Positions 54,722 to 63,271 of a stretch of DNA of 64,000 bases are shown in pieces. Every line of letters begins with the position of its first letter. Position 1 is the first letter of the stretch. The translations under genes were made by a program, and so were the position numbers. Origin of the DNA: Mesorhizobium sp. B4-1-3 (GTDB lineage: Bacteria > Pseudomonadota > Alphaproteobacteria > Rhizobiales > Rhizobiaceae); assembly GCF_006439355.1 (NCBI RefSeq), contig NZ_VFTG01000003.1, positions 310,001 through 374,000 on the forward strand. Reading direction: 5' to 3'. The notes under the pieces are model-generated. The model searched no databases. It was not told where the DNA came from and saw only the letters and a program-made list of their open reading frames with translations.

Positions 54722-55105
54722 ATGCTGAAATACCTCGCCCCCAAGACGATCAAGCCGCCTTTCGCCCGCTACAGCCACGGCGTCGAAATACCCACCGGAA
54801 AACGGCTGGTGCTGTGCTCGGGCCAATTGGGCATCGGTCCCGACGATGCCGTACCGGATGATGCGGGCGCGCAGACGGAGCTCTGCTTCAAGAACATCGC
54901 CGCGATTCTGAGCGAGGCCGGCCTGACCTTGAACGACACCGTGCGCATCAACGCCTTCGTCACCGGCCGCGAGCACCTGCAGGCGTATATGGATGTCCGC
55001 AACCGGCTCTTTTCCGATCCCGCGCCGGCATCGACACTGATGATCGTTTCCGGCTTCGCCCGTCCGGAGTTCAAGGTCGAGGTCGAGGTGCTGGCGGCAG
55101 GCTAG
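54722..55105 (+). CDS. RidA/YjgF/YER057c-family protein
   Basis: 127 residues; AGGAGA before ATG. The pattern LCSGQLGIGPDD, TELCFKNIAAILSEAGLTLN DTVRIN and PASTLMIVSGFARPEFKVEV is RidA-like, with Arg near the C-terminal part, though diverged (no canonical SRHAGK). These enzymes hydrolyse enamine/imine intermediates released by PLP enzymes or deaminases. Divergent from the ABC-amidohydrolase operon and followed by a creatininase-family gene 59 bp downstream, so it may quench imines formed in that pathway. Confidence 0.85.
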   Translation: MLKYLAPKTIKPPFARYSHGVEIPTGKRLVLCSGQLGIGPDDAVPDDAGAQTELCFKNIAAILSEAGLTLNDTVRINAFVTGREHLQAYMDVRNRLFSDPAPASTLMIVSGFARPEFKVEVEVLAAG

Positions 55106-55164
55106 CTGTTGCCGCGTACAGTTTTTAGATCTGGCCGGAAGGCAGACCAATCAGGAGACGAAAA

Positions 55165-55962
55165 GTGACGAAAAGACGTGTGTGGTGGGGCGACTACCGG
55201 ACGACCGAATATGCCTCCATCGACGCCGAAGCGACCATCGCCGTGCTGCCGGTGGCCGCTATCGAGCAGCATGGCCCGCATCTGCCGGTCTCGACCGACA
55301 CCTCGATCATGATGGGCATGCTGGAGACGGTGATCGCACGTCTGCCCGACGATCTCGACATCCGCATCCTGCCGGTCCAGGCGGTCGGCAAGTCGAACGA
55401 GCACCTGCATGCGCCGGGAACGCTCACCTTGCCCGCCACAACCTTGGTGGACGCCTGGACCGAGCTCGGCCTGTCGGTCGCCCGTGCCGGGGTGAGAAAG
55501 CTGATCATCGTCAATTCGCATGGCGGCAATGAAGAGATCATGGGCATCATTTCGCGTGAATTGCGCGTGCGCGCCAAAATGCTGTCGGTGAAGACAAGCT
55601 GGCAGCGTTTCGGCCGCCCGGCCGGCATGTATACCGAGCTCGAGGATCGTCACGGCATCCACGGCGGCGATGTCGAGACCTCGCTGATGCTGCACTTCCG
55701 GCCCGACCTCGTCGACATGAGCAAGGCCGACAATTTCGTCTCCAATGTCGGCCGCGCCGAAAAGGAGTTCGCCCTGCTGCGCCACACCGGCACGCATGCC
55801 TTTGCCTGGATCGCCAGCGACCTCAACCCCAACGGCGTGGTCGGCGACGCCTCGATCGCAACGGCCGAGAAGGGTCGCCTGACGGCGGAAATGCAAGCCG
55901 ACGGTTTTATCAACCTGGTGAGGGACGTGCGCAAGGCGAAGCTTGCGGAGTGGCTGTCGTAG
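55165..55962 (+). CDS. Creatininase-family amidohydrolase
   Basis: 265 residues; GTG start with AGGAGA upstream. The metal site is complete: EQHGPHLPVSTD (Glu34, His36, Asp45), IVNSHGGN (His119) and HGGDVETS (Glu171). Members open cyclic amides such as creatinine, or dealkylate formamides. If it acts on creatinine, a creatinase would feed sarcosine to soxBDAG, but no creatinase is in the window, so other cyclic amides, for instance from the neighbouring importer/deaminase system, are as likely. Confidence 0.86.
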   Translation: MTKRRVWWGDYRTTEYASIDAEATIAVLPVAAIEQHGPHLPVSTDTSIMMGMLETVIARLPDDLDIRILPVQAVGKSNEHLHAPGTLTLPATTLVDAWTELGLSVARAGVRKLIIVNSHGGNEEIMGIISRELRVRAKMLSVKTSWQRFGRPAGMYTELEDRHGIHGGDVETSLMLHFRPDLVDMSKADNFVSNVGRAEKEFALLRHTGTHAFAWIASDLNPNGVVGDASIATAEKGRLTAEMQADGFINLVRDVRKAKLAEWLS

Positions 55963-55980
55963 CGGTTAGTCCGCTTTGAC

Positions 55981-56490
55981 TTAGGCTTCGATCCCCAGTT
56001 CGAAGGGTATCCCCTCGAACGCGTCGGCGCCGCGCCCGATCGCCTCGATCGCCGCGATCATCCGGCCGTCCCGCTGGAGCAGCATGTCTGCGACGGCGAT
56101 CAGCCGAGGATTGGGCGTCGCGGTTGGCGACAGGAAACGCAGCGTCCGGGCGAGTTCCATCTCGTCGCGCTTGGGCGCCAGCGCCGCCGCGATGATGTAA
56201 GCCGACGCCGTCGAGCGGCTGACGCCGGCATAGCAATGCACGACCAGCGGCTTTGCCCGATCCCAGCGATAGGCGAAATCGAGCAAAGCCCGCACATGCT
56301 CCTCGCCGGGCATCGTCATGCCTTCCTGCGCCACGGCGATGTCGTGCATGACGAGGTGCAGGTGGTTTTCCGCCAGGATCGAGGCCGGCCGGGTCACCTC
56401 CGTACCGGCGGCAAGCAGGGACAGCAAGCGCTCGGCACCGGTCCTGGCGACGGTTTCGTCGACTTTCGACAGCGAACAGACATGGATCAT
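55981..56490 (-). CDS. Dual-specificity/tyrosine phosphatase family protein
   Basis: 169 residues. The HCx5R signature is HCYAGVSRS (Cys86, Arg92), with a general-acid region around VMHDIAV. It is the small cytosolic PTP/DSP type found beside cobalamin genes in many Rhizobiales. Its role and substrate are unknown. It is convergent with the creatininase gene. Confidence 0.85.
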   Translation of the reverse strand: MIHVCSLSKVDETVARTGAERLLSLLAAGTEVTRPASILAENHLHLVMHDIAVAQEGMTMPGEEHVRALLDFAYRWDRAKPLVVHCYAGVSRSTASAYIIAAALAPKRDEMELARTLRFLSPTATPNPRLIAVADMLLQRDGRMIAAIEAIGRGADAFEGIPFELGIEA

Positions 56491-56522
56491 CGTCGGGCCT
56501 CCTTCGGCGCATCTTCGCGCCT

Positions 56523-56573
56523 AGAGCATGATGCCGAAAAGTGTGAAGCGGTTTTCGGGTGACATCATGCTCT
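56523..56573. repeat. Short palindromic intergenic repeat, copy D
   Basis: AGAGCATGATG (56523-56533) and CATCATGCTCT (56563-56573) are perfect 11-bp arms, with the inner CCGAAAA (56534-56540)/TTTTCGG (56552-56558) around GTGTGAAGCGG. Its right arm overlaps the end of cobC and supplies the last codons and TGA. Confidence 0.75.
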
Positions 56574-57605
56574 TTCTCTTTGATTTTGGGCCCACGCGGC
56601 AAGGGCGTCGTCGAGGCGCTGCCAGTCCGCTTCGTCGCCCGGCAGACCGACGCGCAAGACCTGCGGCCGCTCCGCAAAATGGCGGACCAGCACGCCGTTC
56701 GAGCCCAGCGCCGAAAACAGGCTTGAGGCCTCGGCAAACGACAAATAGCGGAACAGGCTGATGCCGCCGGCGACCGGGACATCGAATCGGCGAAGCAGCG
56801 CGTCGAGCCGCCCGGCATCTTGCGCCAGGCGCTGTCGCATATCGTTCTGCCACGCCGTGTCCGACAGGGCGCGGATGCCGTATTCGAGCGCCGGGCCGGC
56901 CACCGCCCAGGGGCCGAGCTGCGCATCCAGCCGCTCGGCCGTAAGTGGATCGGCGAGCGCGAAGCCGAGCCGAACGCCCGCAAGGCCGAAGAACTTGCCG
57001 AACGAGCGCAGCACGACAATGCCGCCCTCCCCAACATCCTCCGCCAGGCTGTGTTCGATCGGGCCGACATCCATGAAGGCTTCGTCGACGACGAGCAGCC
57101 CGCCCTTGGCGCGAAGTCGCGCGGCGAGCTTGAGCAGGCGCGCCTTTTCGATCACCCGCCCGTCCGGATTGTTAGGATTGACCAGCACCGCAAGGTCCGC
57201 CTCGGCCAGTGCATCGAAATCGCTGATCTCCGCGACCGCATGGCCGGCGATGGCCGCGGCGCGGGCGTGTTCGGCATAGGTCGGGCCGAGCACCAGCGCC
57301 TTGCCAGGCCGCACCAGCGAAGCGACCCGCGGAAGCAGAATCTGCGTGCCGGGCGCCGCCGCCACATGCGCCGCCGACGGCGCGCCATAGGCTCCAGCCG
57401 CAATTTCGGCTAATTCGCGCAGTTGTCCTGCCTCGGGCAATCGGGTCAGGGCGGTGGCGGGCAGTTCGAAAAGCGGATAGGAGTGCGGGTTGATACCTGT
57501 CGAGAGGTCCACGAAAGGTTGTGGCGCATGAGGAAAGAGCGCGCTTGCCCGGCCAAGGCTGCCCCCATGATCAACCGCTGCGATCGCGCCGCCTAGAAGC
57601 TTCAT
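56565..57605 (-). CDS. cobC: Threonine-phosphate decarboxylase (CobC)
   Basis: 346 residues, class I/II aminotransferase fold with DLSTGINPHSYP (33-44) at the N-terminus, VNPNNPDG and the PLP Lys204 in LRSFGKFFGLAGVRLGF. It makes (R)-1-amino-2-propanol O-phosphate for cobalamin. It is called CobC in aerobic nomenclature and CobD in Salmonella. AGGA lies 5 nt upstream of its ATG, which overlaps the divergent cobD ATG in CATG. The final Arg-Ala codons come from a palindromic repeat. Confidence 0.9.
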   Translation of the reverse strand: MKLLGGAIAAVDHGGSLGRASALFPHAPQPFVDLSTGINPHSYPLFELPATALTRLPEAGQLRELAEIAAGAYGAPSAAHVAAAPGTQILLPRVASLVRPGKALVLGPTYAEHARAAAIAGHAVAEISDFDALAEADLAVLVNPNNPDGRVIEKARLLKLAARLRAKGGLLVVDEAFMDVGPIEHSLAEDVGEGGIVVLRSFGKFFGLAGVRLGFALADPLTAERLDAQLGPWAVAGPALEYGIRALSDTAWQNDMRQRLAQDAGRLDALLRRFDVPVAGGISLFRYLSFAEASSLFSALGSNGVLVRHFAERPQVLRVGLPGDEADWQRLDDALAAWAQNQRERA

Positions 57606-58593
57606 GTCTGTCCTGATCGCTTTCCTGTCACTCGCTGTCGAACGCGCCCTCGGCTATCCGGACTGGCTGTTCAGCGCCATCGGCCATCCGGTAACCTGGA
57701 TCGGCAGGCTGATATCCTTTCTCGATCGCCGACTCAATCGCGCCACCGATTCCGACGAAATACGTCGCCGCCGCGGCGTTCAGGCCTTGCTTGTCATTCT
57801 GCTGGTGCCGGGCCTCATCGGTCTGGCGCTGCACGTCGTGCTGTGGATGATCTTTCCCACCGGCCTCGTGTTCGCTGCCATCCTCGGCTCCGCGCTGCTG
57901 TCGCAGAAAAGCCTTGCCGAGCATGTCGAGGATGTCGCCGACGCGCTGGAGACCGGCGGCCTGACGCTCGGCCGCATCGCCGTTTCGCGCATCGTCGGCC
58001 GCGATCCGGAAAAGCTGGACAAGGCAGGTGTCGCCCGCGCTGCGATCGAAAGCCTGGCCGAGAATTTTTCGGACGGCATCGTCGCGCCCGCCTTCTGGAC
58101 CGGCATCGGCGGCCTTGGCGGAGGTGCTGCCTACAAGGCGGCCAACACCGCCGATTCGATGATCGGCCACAAGACGCCGAAATACGAAGCCTTCGGCCGT
58201 GCGGCCGCCCGCTTCGACGACCTGATCAACCTGCCCGCATCGCGGCTGACCGGCCTGCTTATCGTGCTGGCGGCCTTTCTGGTCCCGGGAGCCGATCCAC
58301 GCGCCGCCTGGCATGTCATGCGCCGCGACGCCAGGAAGCATCGTTCGCCCAATGCCGGCTGGCCGGAGGCGGCGATGGCCGGCGCGCTGGGGCTTTCGCT
58401 CGCCGGACCGCGCAGCTATGGCGGCGAGGTCGTCGAGGACGCCTTGATGGGCGAAGGCGGCCGCCGCGAGGCCGAGAGCACCGACATCCGCCAGGCCTTG
58501 AAGCTCTATCGCATGGCGGACTGGCTGCTGCTTAGCCTGTTCGCGGTCGTCTCGGCGATGGTGATCTACCTGACCATCTTTATCAGCGGCTAA
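57604..58593 (+). CDS. cobD: Adenosylcobinamide-phosphate synthase (CobD/CbiB)
   Basis: 329 residues, membrane protein starting MSVLIAFLSLAVERALGYPD, then WLFSAIGHPVTWIGRLISFLD, the family signature. ESLAENFSDGIVAPAFW and MIGHKTPKYEAFGRAAARFD are also conserved. It attaches the aminopropanol phosphate made with CobC to adenosylcobyric acid. It is convergent with cobO, overlapping by 4 bp. Confidence 0.93.
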   Translation: MSVLIAFLSLAVERALGYPDWLFSAIGHPVTWIGRLISFLDRRLNRATDSDEIRRRRGVQALLVILLVPGLIGLALHVVLWMIFPTGLVFAAILGSALLSQKSLAEHVEDVADALETGGLTLGRIAVSRIVGRDPEKLDKAGVARAAIESLAENFSDGIVAPAFWTGIGGLGGGAAYKAANTADSMIGHKTPKYEAFGRAAARFDDLINLPASRLTGLLIVLAAFLVPGADPRAAWHVMRRDARKHRSPNAGWPEAAMAGALGLSLAGPRSYGGEVVEDALMGEGGRREAESTDIRQALKLYRMADWLLLSLFAVVSAMVIYLTIFISG

Positions 58594-59219
58594 AACTCAA
58601 TTCCCTGCTGCGCCTTCACGCCGGCGGCGAAATGGTGCTTCGTCAGCCCCATTTCGGTGACGAGATCGGCCGCCTCGACGAGCAGCGGCTTGGCGTTGCG
58701 GCCGGTGACGATCACATGCAGATCGTCCCGGCGCGCCTTCAACGCCGCGACCACCTTTTCCAGGTCGAGATAATCGTAGCGCAGCGCGATGTTGAGCTCG
58801 TCGAGCACCACGAGGCTGATCGACGGATCGGCCATCAGCTCCTGCGCCTTGGCCCAGGCGGCCTCGGCGGCGGCGATATCGCGCTTGAGGTCCTGCGTCT
58901 CCCAGGTAAAACCCTCGCCCATCGCATGCCAGACGACGCGATCGCCAAAGGCGGCGAAAGCGTCCTTTTCGCCGGTATGCCACTTGCCTTTGATGAACTG
59001 GACGACGCCAACGCGCTTGCCGTAGCCCAGCATCCTCAGAGCCAGTCCGAACGCGGCGGTGGTCTTGCCCTTGCCCGGTCCGGTGTTAACGATCAGCAGC
59101 CCTTTCTCGATCGTCTTGCCGGCCACCTCGGCATCTTGCACGGCCTTCCGCTTGGCCATCTTGGCGCGATGGCGCTCGGCGTCCCCCTCGCTAATCATCT
59201 TGTCCTCGATTTCGGCCAT
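58590..59219 (-). CDS. cobO: Corrinoid adenosyltransferase (CobO/BtuR type)
   Basis: 209 residues. P-loop GPGKGKTT at 47-54; VQFIKGKWHTGEKDAF, VVLDELNIALRYDYL and HVIVTGRNAKPLL are hallmarks. It adenosylates Co(I) corrinoids. It has a 30-residue basic N-terminal extension typical of the CobO type and lies 1 bp from cobP. The adjoining corrinoid methyltransferase genes at the left end of the window are consumers of cobalamin. Confidence 0.94.
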   Translation of the reverse strand: MAEIEDKMISEGDAERHRAKMAKRKAVQDAEVAGKTIEKGLLIVNTGPGKGKTTAAFGLALRMLGYGKRVGVVQFIKGKWHTGEKDAFAAFGDRVVWHAMGEGFTWETQDLKRDIAAAEAAWAKAQELMADPSISLVVLDELNIALRYDYLDLEKVVAALKARRDDLHVIVTGRNAKPLLVEAADLVTEMGLTKHHFAAGVKAQQGIEF

Positions 59220-59220
59220 G

Positions 59221-59805
59221 TCATTTCACCTTGAGCGGCAGCCCCGCCACCATCATGAGAACGCTGTCGGCTGTCGCCGCGACCTGCTGGTTGAGCCTGC
59301 CCGCAGCATCGCGGAAGCGACGCGCCAGCGCATTATCTGGCACGATGCCCAGCCCGACTTCGTTGGAAACCACGAACCACGGGCCGCGCGGCCGCGACAG
59401 CGCATCCTTGAGCCGCTGGCATTCGGCCTCGACATCGTGGTCGGCCAGCATGTGATTGGTGAGCCACAAAGTCAGGCAGTCGATCAGCACAGGTTCGTGA
59501 TTTGGCAAGGCCTCGATTGCGCCGACCAAGTCGAGCGGCGCATCGACGGTCACCCAGCCTTCGCCGCGCCGCGACCGATGCAGCGCAATGCGCTCGCGCA
59601 TCTCGTCGTCATAGGCATGTGCTGTGGCAATGTAGGTCCAGGGCGACGGGTTAGCGGTCGTCAGGCTCTCGGCATGCGAACTCTTGCCCGAACGGGCACC
59701 GCCCAGGATGAAGGTCAGCTTCCCATCGGAAGCTCTATCGCCGCTCGCGGCTGTCGCGCCGGTCATTCCTGCCTTCACCTTTGGATGAAACATTGTCGTG
59801 GCCAT
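59221..59805 (-). CDS. cobP: Bifunctional adenosylcobinamide kinase / cobinamide-phosphate guanylyltransferase
   Basis: 194 residues. P-loop GGARSGKS at 35-42, then YIATAHAYDDEMRERIALHR, LIDCLTLWLTNHM and WFVVSNEVGLGIVPDNALAR, the CobP/CobU signature. Its first ~25 residues, before KLTFILGG, are poorly conserved, so the true start may be a later ATG. Only 85 bp separate it from the upstream ChaC gene, too little for a standard cobalamin riboswitch. Confidence 0.93.
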   Translation of the reverse strand: MATTMFHPKVKAGMTGATAASGDRASDGKLTFILGGARSGKSSHAESLTTANPSPWTYIATAHAYDDEMRERIALHRSRRGEGWVTVDAPLDLVGAIEALPNHEPVLIDCLTLWLTNHMLADHDVEAECQRLKDALSRPRGPWFVVSNEVGLGIVPDNALARRFRDAAGRLNQQVAATADSVLMMVAGLPLKVK

Positions 59806-59890
59806 CAGGCCGACGGCGCGACTTTAGGCAGAAGCCCTCCTGCCGGCAAACCAAATTCCGCCACCGCTCGGCGCGATTGCGGCACGACCG

Positions 59891-60577
59891 CTACGAGCCG
59901 GCGATCCGAGCGGCGACCAGCTGCTGCAATCGCCACAGATGCGTATCGTGGATGCCGCGCTGCTCCAGGTTTTTCACCGTGTTATAGAGATAGTCGGCGC
60001 CCGAGCCCCAATGGCCGCAGGATGTCGTCAGCCTTTCGACAACGGCCTCCTCGCTCAACGGGCCGGCATAGGTGGTCCCATGTCGGTTGATGACGAAGGC
60101 CAGCGCCCGCAGCGGACCGCCATCGCTCGTCATATTGAGCAGGCGCGGATGATAGCTGGTCGGCTTCAGCGTCACCTCGCGCCGCAAGAGCTTGTCGAGT
60201 TGCTCGCGCCGATCGCCATCCCCGAGCCGAAAGGCGACGCCCTTGCACTGTCCGCCGCGGTCCAGCGCCATCATCAGGCCTGGGCTTTCCTTGGTGCCGC
60301 GCCAGCGCGTCATCTTCATGCAAAAGGATCTGTGCCAGCCGCGCAGCAGGGCCACCCGTTCTTCGACATGCTCGATCTCGGGTTTCCAGATCAGGGAACC
60401 GTAGCCAAACAGCCAGAGCGGTTCGTTGGCGGGAAGCTGAGCCTCCAGCATACGCGCCATTGCGTCATAATCTGCATCATCCAGATGCGCGGCGTCGGGA
60501 TCGGGCCCGCTGTCCTCTACAATGCGAAAGCAGCGGGCGACCAATTCCTCGGTGAGCGACATGGTTCTTGGCAGCAT
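59891..60577 (-). CDS. ChaC-like gamma-glutamylcyclotransferase
   Basis: 228 residues. LWLFGYGSLIWKPEIEHVEE is the ChaC signature (GYGSLIW), with the RGWHRSFCMKM stretch and GGQCKGVAFRL downstream, which hold the catalytic site. ChaC enzymes cleave glutathione into 5-oxoproline and Cys-Gly. ATG 60577 follows AAGG; ATG 60562 is an alternative. It is divergent from the Rieske gene. Confidence 0.88.
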   Translation of the reverse strand: MLPRTMSLTEELVARCFRIVEDSGPDPDAAHLDDADYDAMARMLEAQLPANEPLWLFGYGSLIWKPEIEHVEERVALLRGWHRSFCMKMTRWRGTKESPGLMMALDRGGQCKGVAFRLGDGDRREQLDKLLRREVTLKPTSYHPRLLNMTSDGGPLRALAFVINRHGTTYAGPLSEEAVVERLTTSCGHWGSGADYLYNTVKNLEQRGIHDTHLWRLQQLVAARIAGS

Positions 60578-60680
60578 GGGCGCGACCTTAAGGTTCCAGC
60601 GCCGGCGCTACAATCCGCAGGCCGGCAATTGACAACAGCTTTGCCGGGGTGTCGGCTGGTCGTCGGCCAAGGAGAAGCCG

Positions 60681-61871
60681 ATGCAGCCCAATCCGAGCGA
60701 ACGCGCGCCTTACAACGGCCTGACCAGCCTCCAGCCGGCCTTGCCGTCGGCCGCCTATTGGGGTGCCGATGCATACCGGCGCGATCTCGACGCCATCTGG
60801 TACCGAAGCTGGCTGATGGTTTGTCGCGAGGCCGACATCGCCGAACCCCTCGCCTTCCGCACGGTGCGCATCGGCAGCCAGGAGATCGTCGTGCTGCGCG
60901 ACGAGACCGGCGCCTTGCGCGCCTTCCACAACACCTGCCGGCATCGCGGCTCGCAGCTTTGCCGGGAAAGCGCCGGGCGGCTGAAAGCCAGGCTGCTCAC
61001 CTGCCCCTATCACGCCTGGTCTTATTCGCTGCGCGGCGATCTCGTGCGCGTGCCGTCGAAATCGCTGCCCGAGGGCTTCGACAAGGCCGATTATCCGCTC
61101 TATCGTGTAGCGCTCTCGGTCTGGCGTGGTCTCGTCTTCATCAACCTCGCCGAAGACCCCGACGGCTCGGCGGAAAGCTCCTTCGATCGGGCCTCCGGCG
61201 ATCTTTCCAACTGGCCGCTGGAGAGCCTCGTCACCGGCCATCGGCTCACCAAGGTGATGAACTGCAACTGGAAGATCTTCTGGGAGAATTTCAACGAATG
61301 CCTTCACTGCCCGGGCGTGCACAAGGACCTGTCGCGGCTGGTGCCGATCTACGGCCGCGGCCTGATGGCAAGGCATGACGATCCCGAATGGGTGCGCCAC
61401 GCCGACAATGACGATCCGGAATTCTCCGGCCGCCTGCGCGCCGGCGCCGAGACATGGTCGCGGGATGGCCATGTCCATGGTCCCGTCTTTTCCGGCCTGA
61501 CGCCGGCCGAACGCGCCGCCGGCCAGACCTACGCCACATCGCTGCCCTCGATGTTCATCGTCGGCCATGTCGATTACATGCGCACCGTGCGCCTCGCCCC
61601 GCTCGGCCCGGAGCAGACCGAGCTGACCGCCGAATGGCTGTTCGCGCCGGATGCGCTGGGAAAGACCGACATAGACAACATCGTCGCCTTCGGCACCCAG
61701 GTGCTGGAGGAAGACGCCGCGATCTGCGAGGTGAACCAGAAGGGACTCCACTCGATGCGCCATCAGGCCGGCGTGCTGATGCCGGAGGAGTATGATCTGC
61801 ACCGCTTCCACGACTGGGTGCGCGGCCGTCATGCAGCCTTCAAAACGCCTTCGGCAGATAGCGCCAGGTGA
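60681..61871 (+). CDS. Rieske oxygenase alpha subunit, GbcA-like (glycine betaine/N-methyl demethylase family)
   Basis: 396 residues; AAGGAGA before ATG 60681. The Rieske cluster is CRHRG...CPYHAWSY (Cys86, His88, Cys108, His111). The mononuclear iron site is ENFNECLHCPGVH (His209, His214), with an acidic ligand near 354 (LEEDAAI). The NWKIFWENFNECLHCPGVH wording is of the GbcA/stachydrine-demethylase branch, oxygenases that strip N-methyl groups as formaldehyde. No reductase (GbcB) is adjacent; the partner must lie elsewhere. It fits the betaine-to-glycine theme. Confidence 0.82.
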   Translation: MQPNPSERAPYNGLTSLQPALPSAAYWGADAYRRDLDAIWYRSWLMVCREADIAEPLAFRTVRIGSQEIVVLRDETGALRAFHNTCRHRGSQLCRESAGRLKARLLTCPYHAWSYSLRGDLVRVPSKSLPEGFDKADYPLYRVALSVWRGLVFINLAEDPDGSAESSFDRASGDLSNWPLESLVTGHRLTKVMNCNWKIFWENFNECLHCPGVHKDLSRLVPIYGRGLMARHDDPEWVRHADNDDPEFSGRLRAGAETWSRDGHVHGPVFSGLTPAERAAGQTYATSLPSMFIVGHVDYMRTVRLAPLGPEQTELTAEWLFAPDALGKTDIDNIVAFGTQVLEEDAAICEVNQKGLHSMRHQAGVLMPEEYDLHRFHDWVRGRHAAFKTPSADSAR

Positions 61872-63042
61872 CGAAGCCGCAGAAGGCGGCCAGGAGGCCG
61901 AGCGTGACGAACACCGAGCCGAGGCCGAAGAAGGTGAGCACAACCGAATAGACGAGCGGCGGCGTCAGTTCGGAGAAATCGAGATAGGTGCGGTAGACCG
62001 CCGCCATCTGCGCCTTCTCGTATGAGCGCACCGAGCGCATGAAGGCGGTCGAGCCGAGCGCGTCGAGGGCGATGGTGAAGAGCGCGCCGAAGAACAGCAG
62101 CGCGGCCGTGAGCAGCGGCGCGGCCTCCCCGATGCCGCCTGCCGCGAACAGAAGGGCCGACATGGCGAAATAGGCGAAGGTCATGACGCGCCTTCCGCCG
62201 AAGCGCTTGCCGGCCCTGCCCCAGAAGATAGCCACGAACAGAAGCGCGTTGCCGGCCGAAACCAGCAATCCGCCGGCAAGCTCGCCCTGGCCGGTGATCA
62301 CCATGAACAGCGGGCCATAGACGAAGAACGTCGTCCAGAAACAGGAGCGGCCGAAGGCGATCAGCCAGGCGAGCCTGAGCCTTGGCTGTTTGACGAAGCG
62401 GCCGATATTGGCGAGCGGATTGGCAGGGCGCGTCTTGCCGCCAGGCCGGATCGACTGGTTATCGCTTAGCCGATAGAACCAGAACAGGCAAAGCAGCGCG
62501 AACGCAAACACAACGACCGCGCCATGCGCGGCATAGATGCCGAAATGCGTGTAGAGGAAGATGCCGAGCGTCGGCCCGCCCGTCCAGGCGAACATCGACC
62601 AGGCCATGCGCAGAGATTCCGCCTGCATGAAGTCGGTCTTGCGGATGTGGTCCATGATGTAGAGGTTGAGCGTGATCGACAGCGCGCTCGCCCCCATGAC
62701 GCGGCACAGCATGCCGGCAATCTGCCCAGGCAGCGTATGGGTGACGAAGAAGGCGGAGCCGATCGCCAGCAGCACGCAGCCGGCCGTGTAGACCCAGCGC
62801 CGCGCGAAGCGGCGGATGAGCATCGGCATGAACAGCGTGACCGAAAGGCCCATCAGCGACACGATGGTGTAGAGGATCGAGACGATCCGCTCATTGTGCA
62901 AGATCTCGTAGGCCTGGATCGGGATCACGCTGGAGATGGTGGCGCGGGCGAAGGATTCCACCGCATAAAGCGAGGCGAAGGTGCGCGCGTCCGCCGGCCG
63001 CAGGGCCGGAAGCCAGATCGGATGGCGCACATGGGTGGACAT
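61840..63042 (-). CDS. MFS transporter (12 helices)
   Basis: 400 residues from ATG 63042, preceded by GGAGGGC; the upstream frame is discarded. Hydrophobic helices occur throughout, with MGLSVTLFMPMLIRRFARRW (motif A-like) and FGRSCFWTTFFVYGPLFMVI. No substrate-specific motif is recognised. Its 3' end overlaps the Rieske gene by 32 bp, tail to tail. It could import or export a betaine-type compound, but that is context only. Confidence 0.85.
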   Translation of the reverse strand: MSTHVRHPIWLPALRPADARTFASLYAVESFARATISSVIPIQAYEILHNERIVSILYTIVSLMGLSVTLFMPMLIRRFARRWVYTAGCVLLAIGSAFFVTHTLPGQIAGMLCRVMGASALSITLNLYIMDHIRKTDFMQAESLRMAWSMFAWTGGPTLGIFLYTHFGIYAAHGAVVVFAFALLCLFWFYRLSDNQSIRPGGKTRPANPLANIGRFVKQPRLRLAWLIAFGRSCFWTTFFVYGPLFMVITGQGELAGGLLVSAGNALLFVAIFWGRAGKRFGGRRVMTFAYFAMSALLFAAGGIGEAAPLLTAALLFFGALFTIALDALGSTAFMRSVRSYEKAQMAAVYRTYLDFSELTPPLVYSVVLTFFGLGSVFVTLGLLAAFCGFVTWRYLPKAF

Positions 63043-63271
63043 CTGCCCTCCGAGACGTGAATCGCTTTGCCGAATCTGGCCGGACCAGCCGCCGGCCAGT
63101 AGCAGGAAACCGACCCTCGCAGGCCGAAAAGCGAAGCCTGCCAAAGGCTTTCCGGCGCTGGCCTAAAGCGAATTTCATGGCTGCCATGAACCGCATTGAT
63201 GGCGGCCTGCTTCTGTCGTCGGCTTGAACCGTGATAGTCGTTTGGCAGGACTGAATCGGATTGCGAGATCA

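Noticed and set aside
55165..55962. Creatinine-to-sarcosine pathway feeding soxBDAG
   Set aside because: Creatinase is absent from the window and the creatininase family is broad, so the link is speculative.
59806..59890. Cobalamin riboswitch upstream of cobP
   Set aside because: Only 85 bp are available; a GGCAGGAGGG segment loosely resembles a B12 box, but the conserved core is absent.
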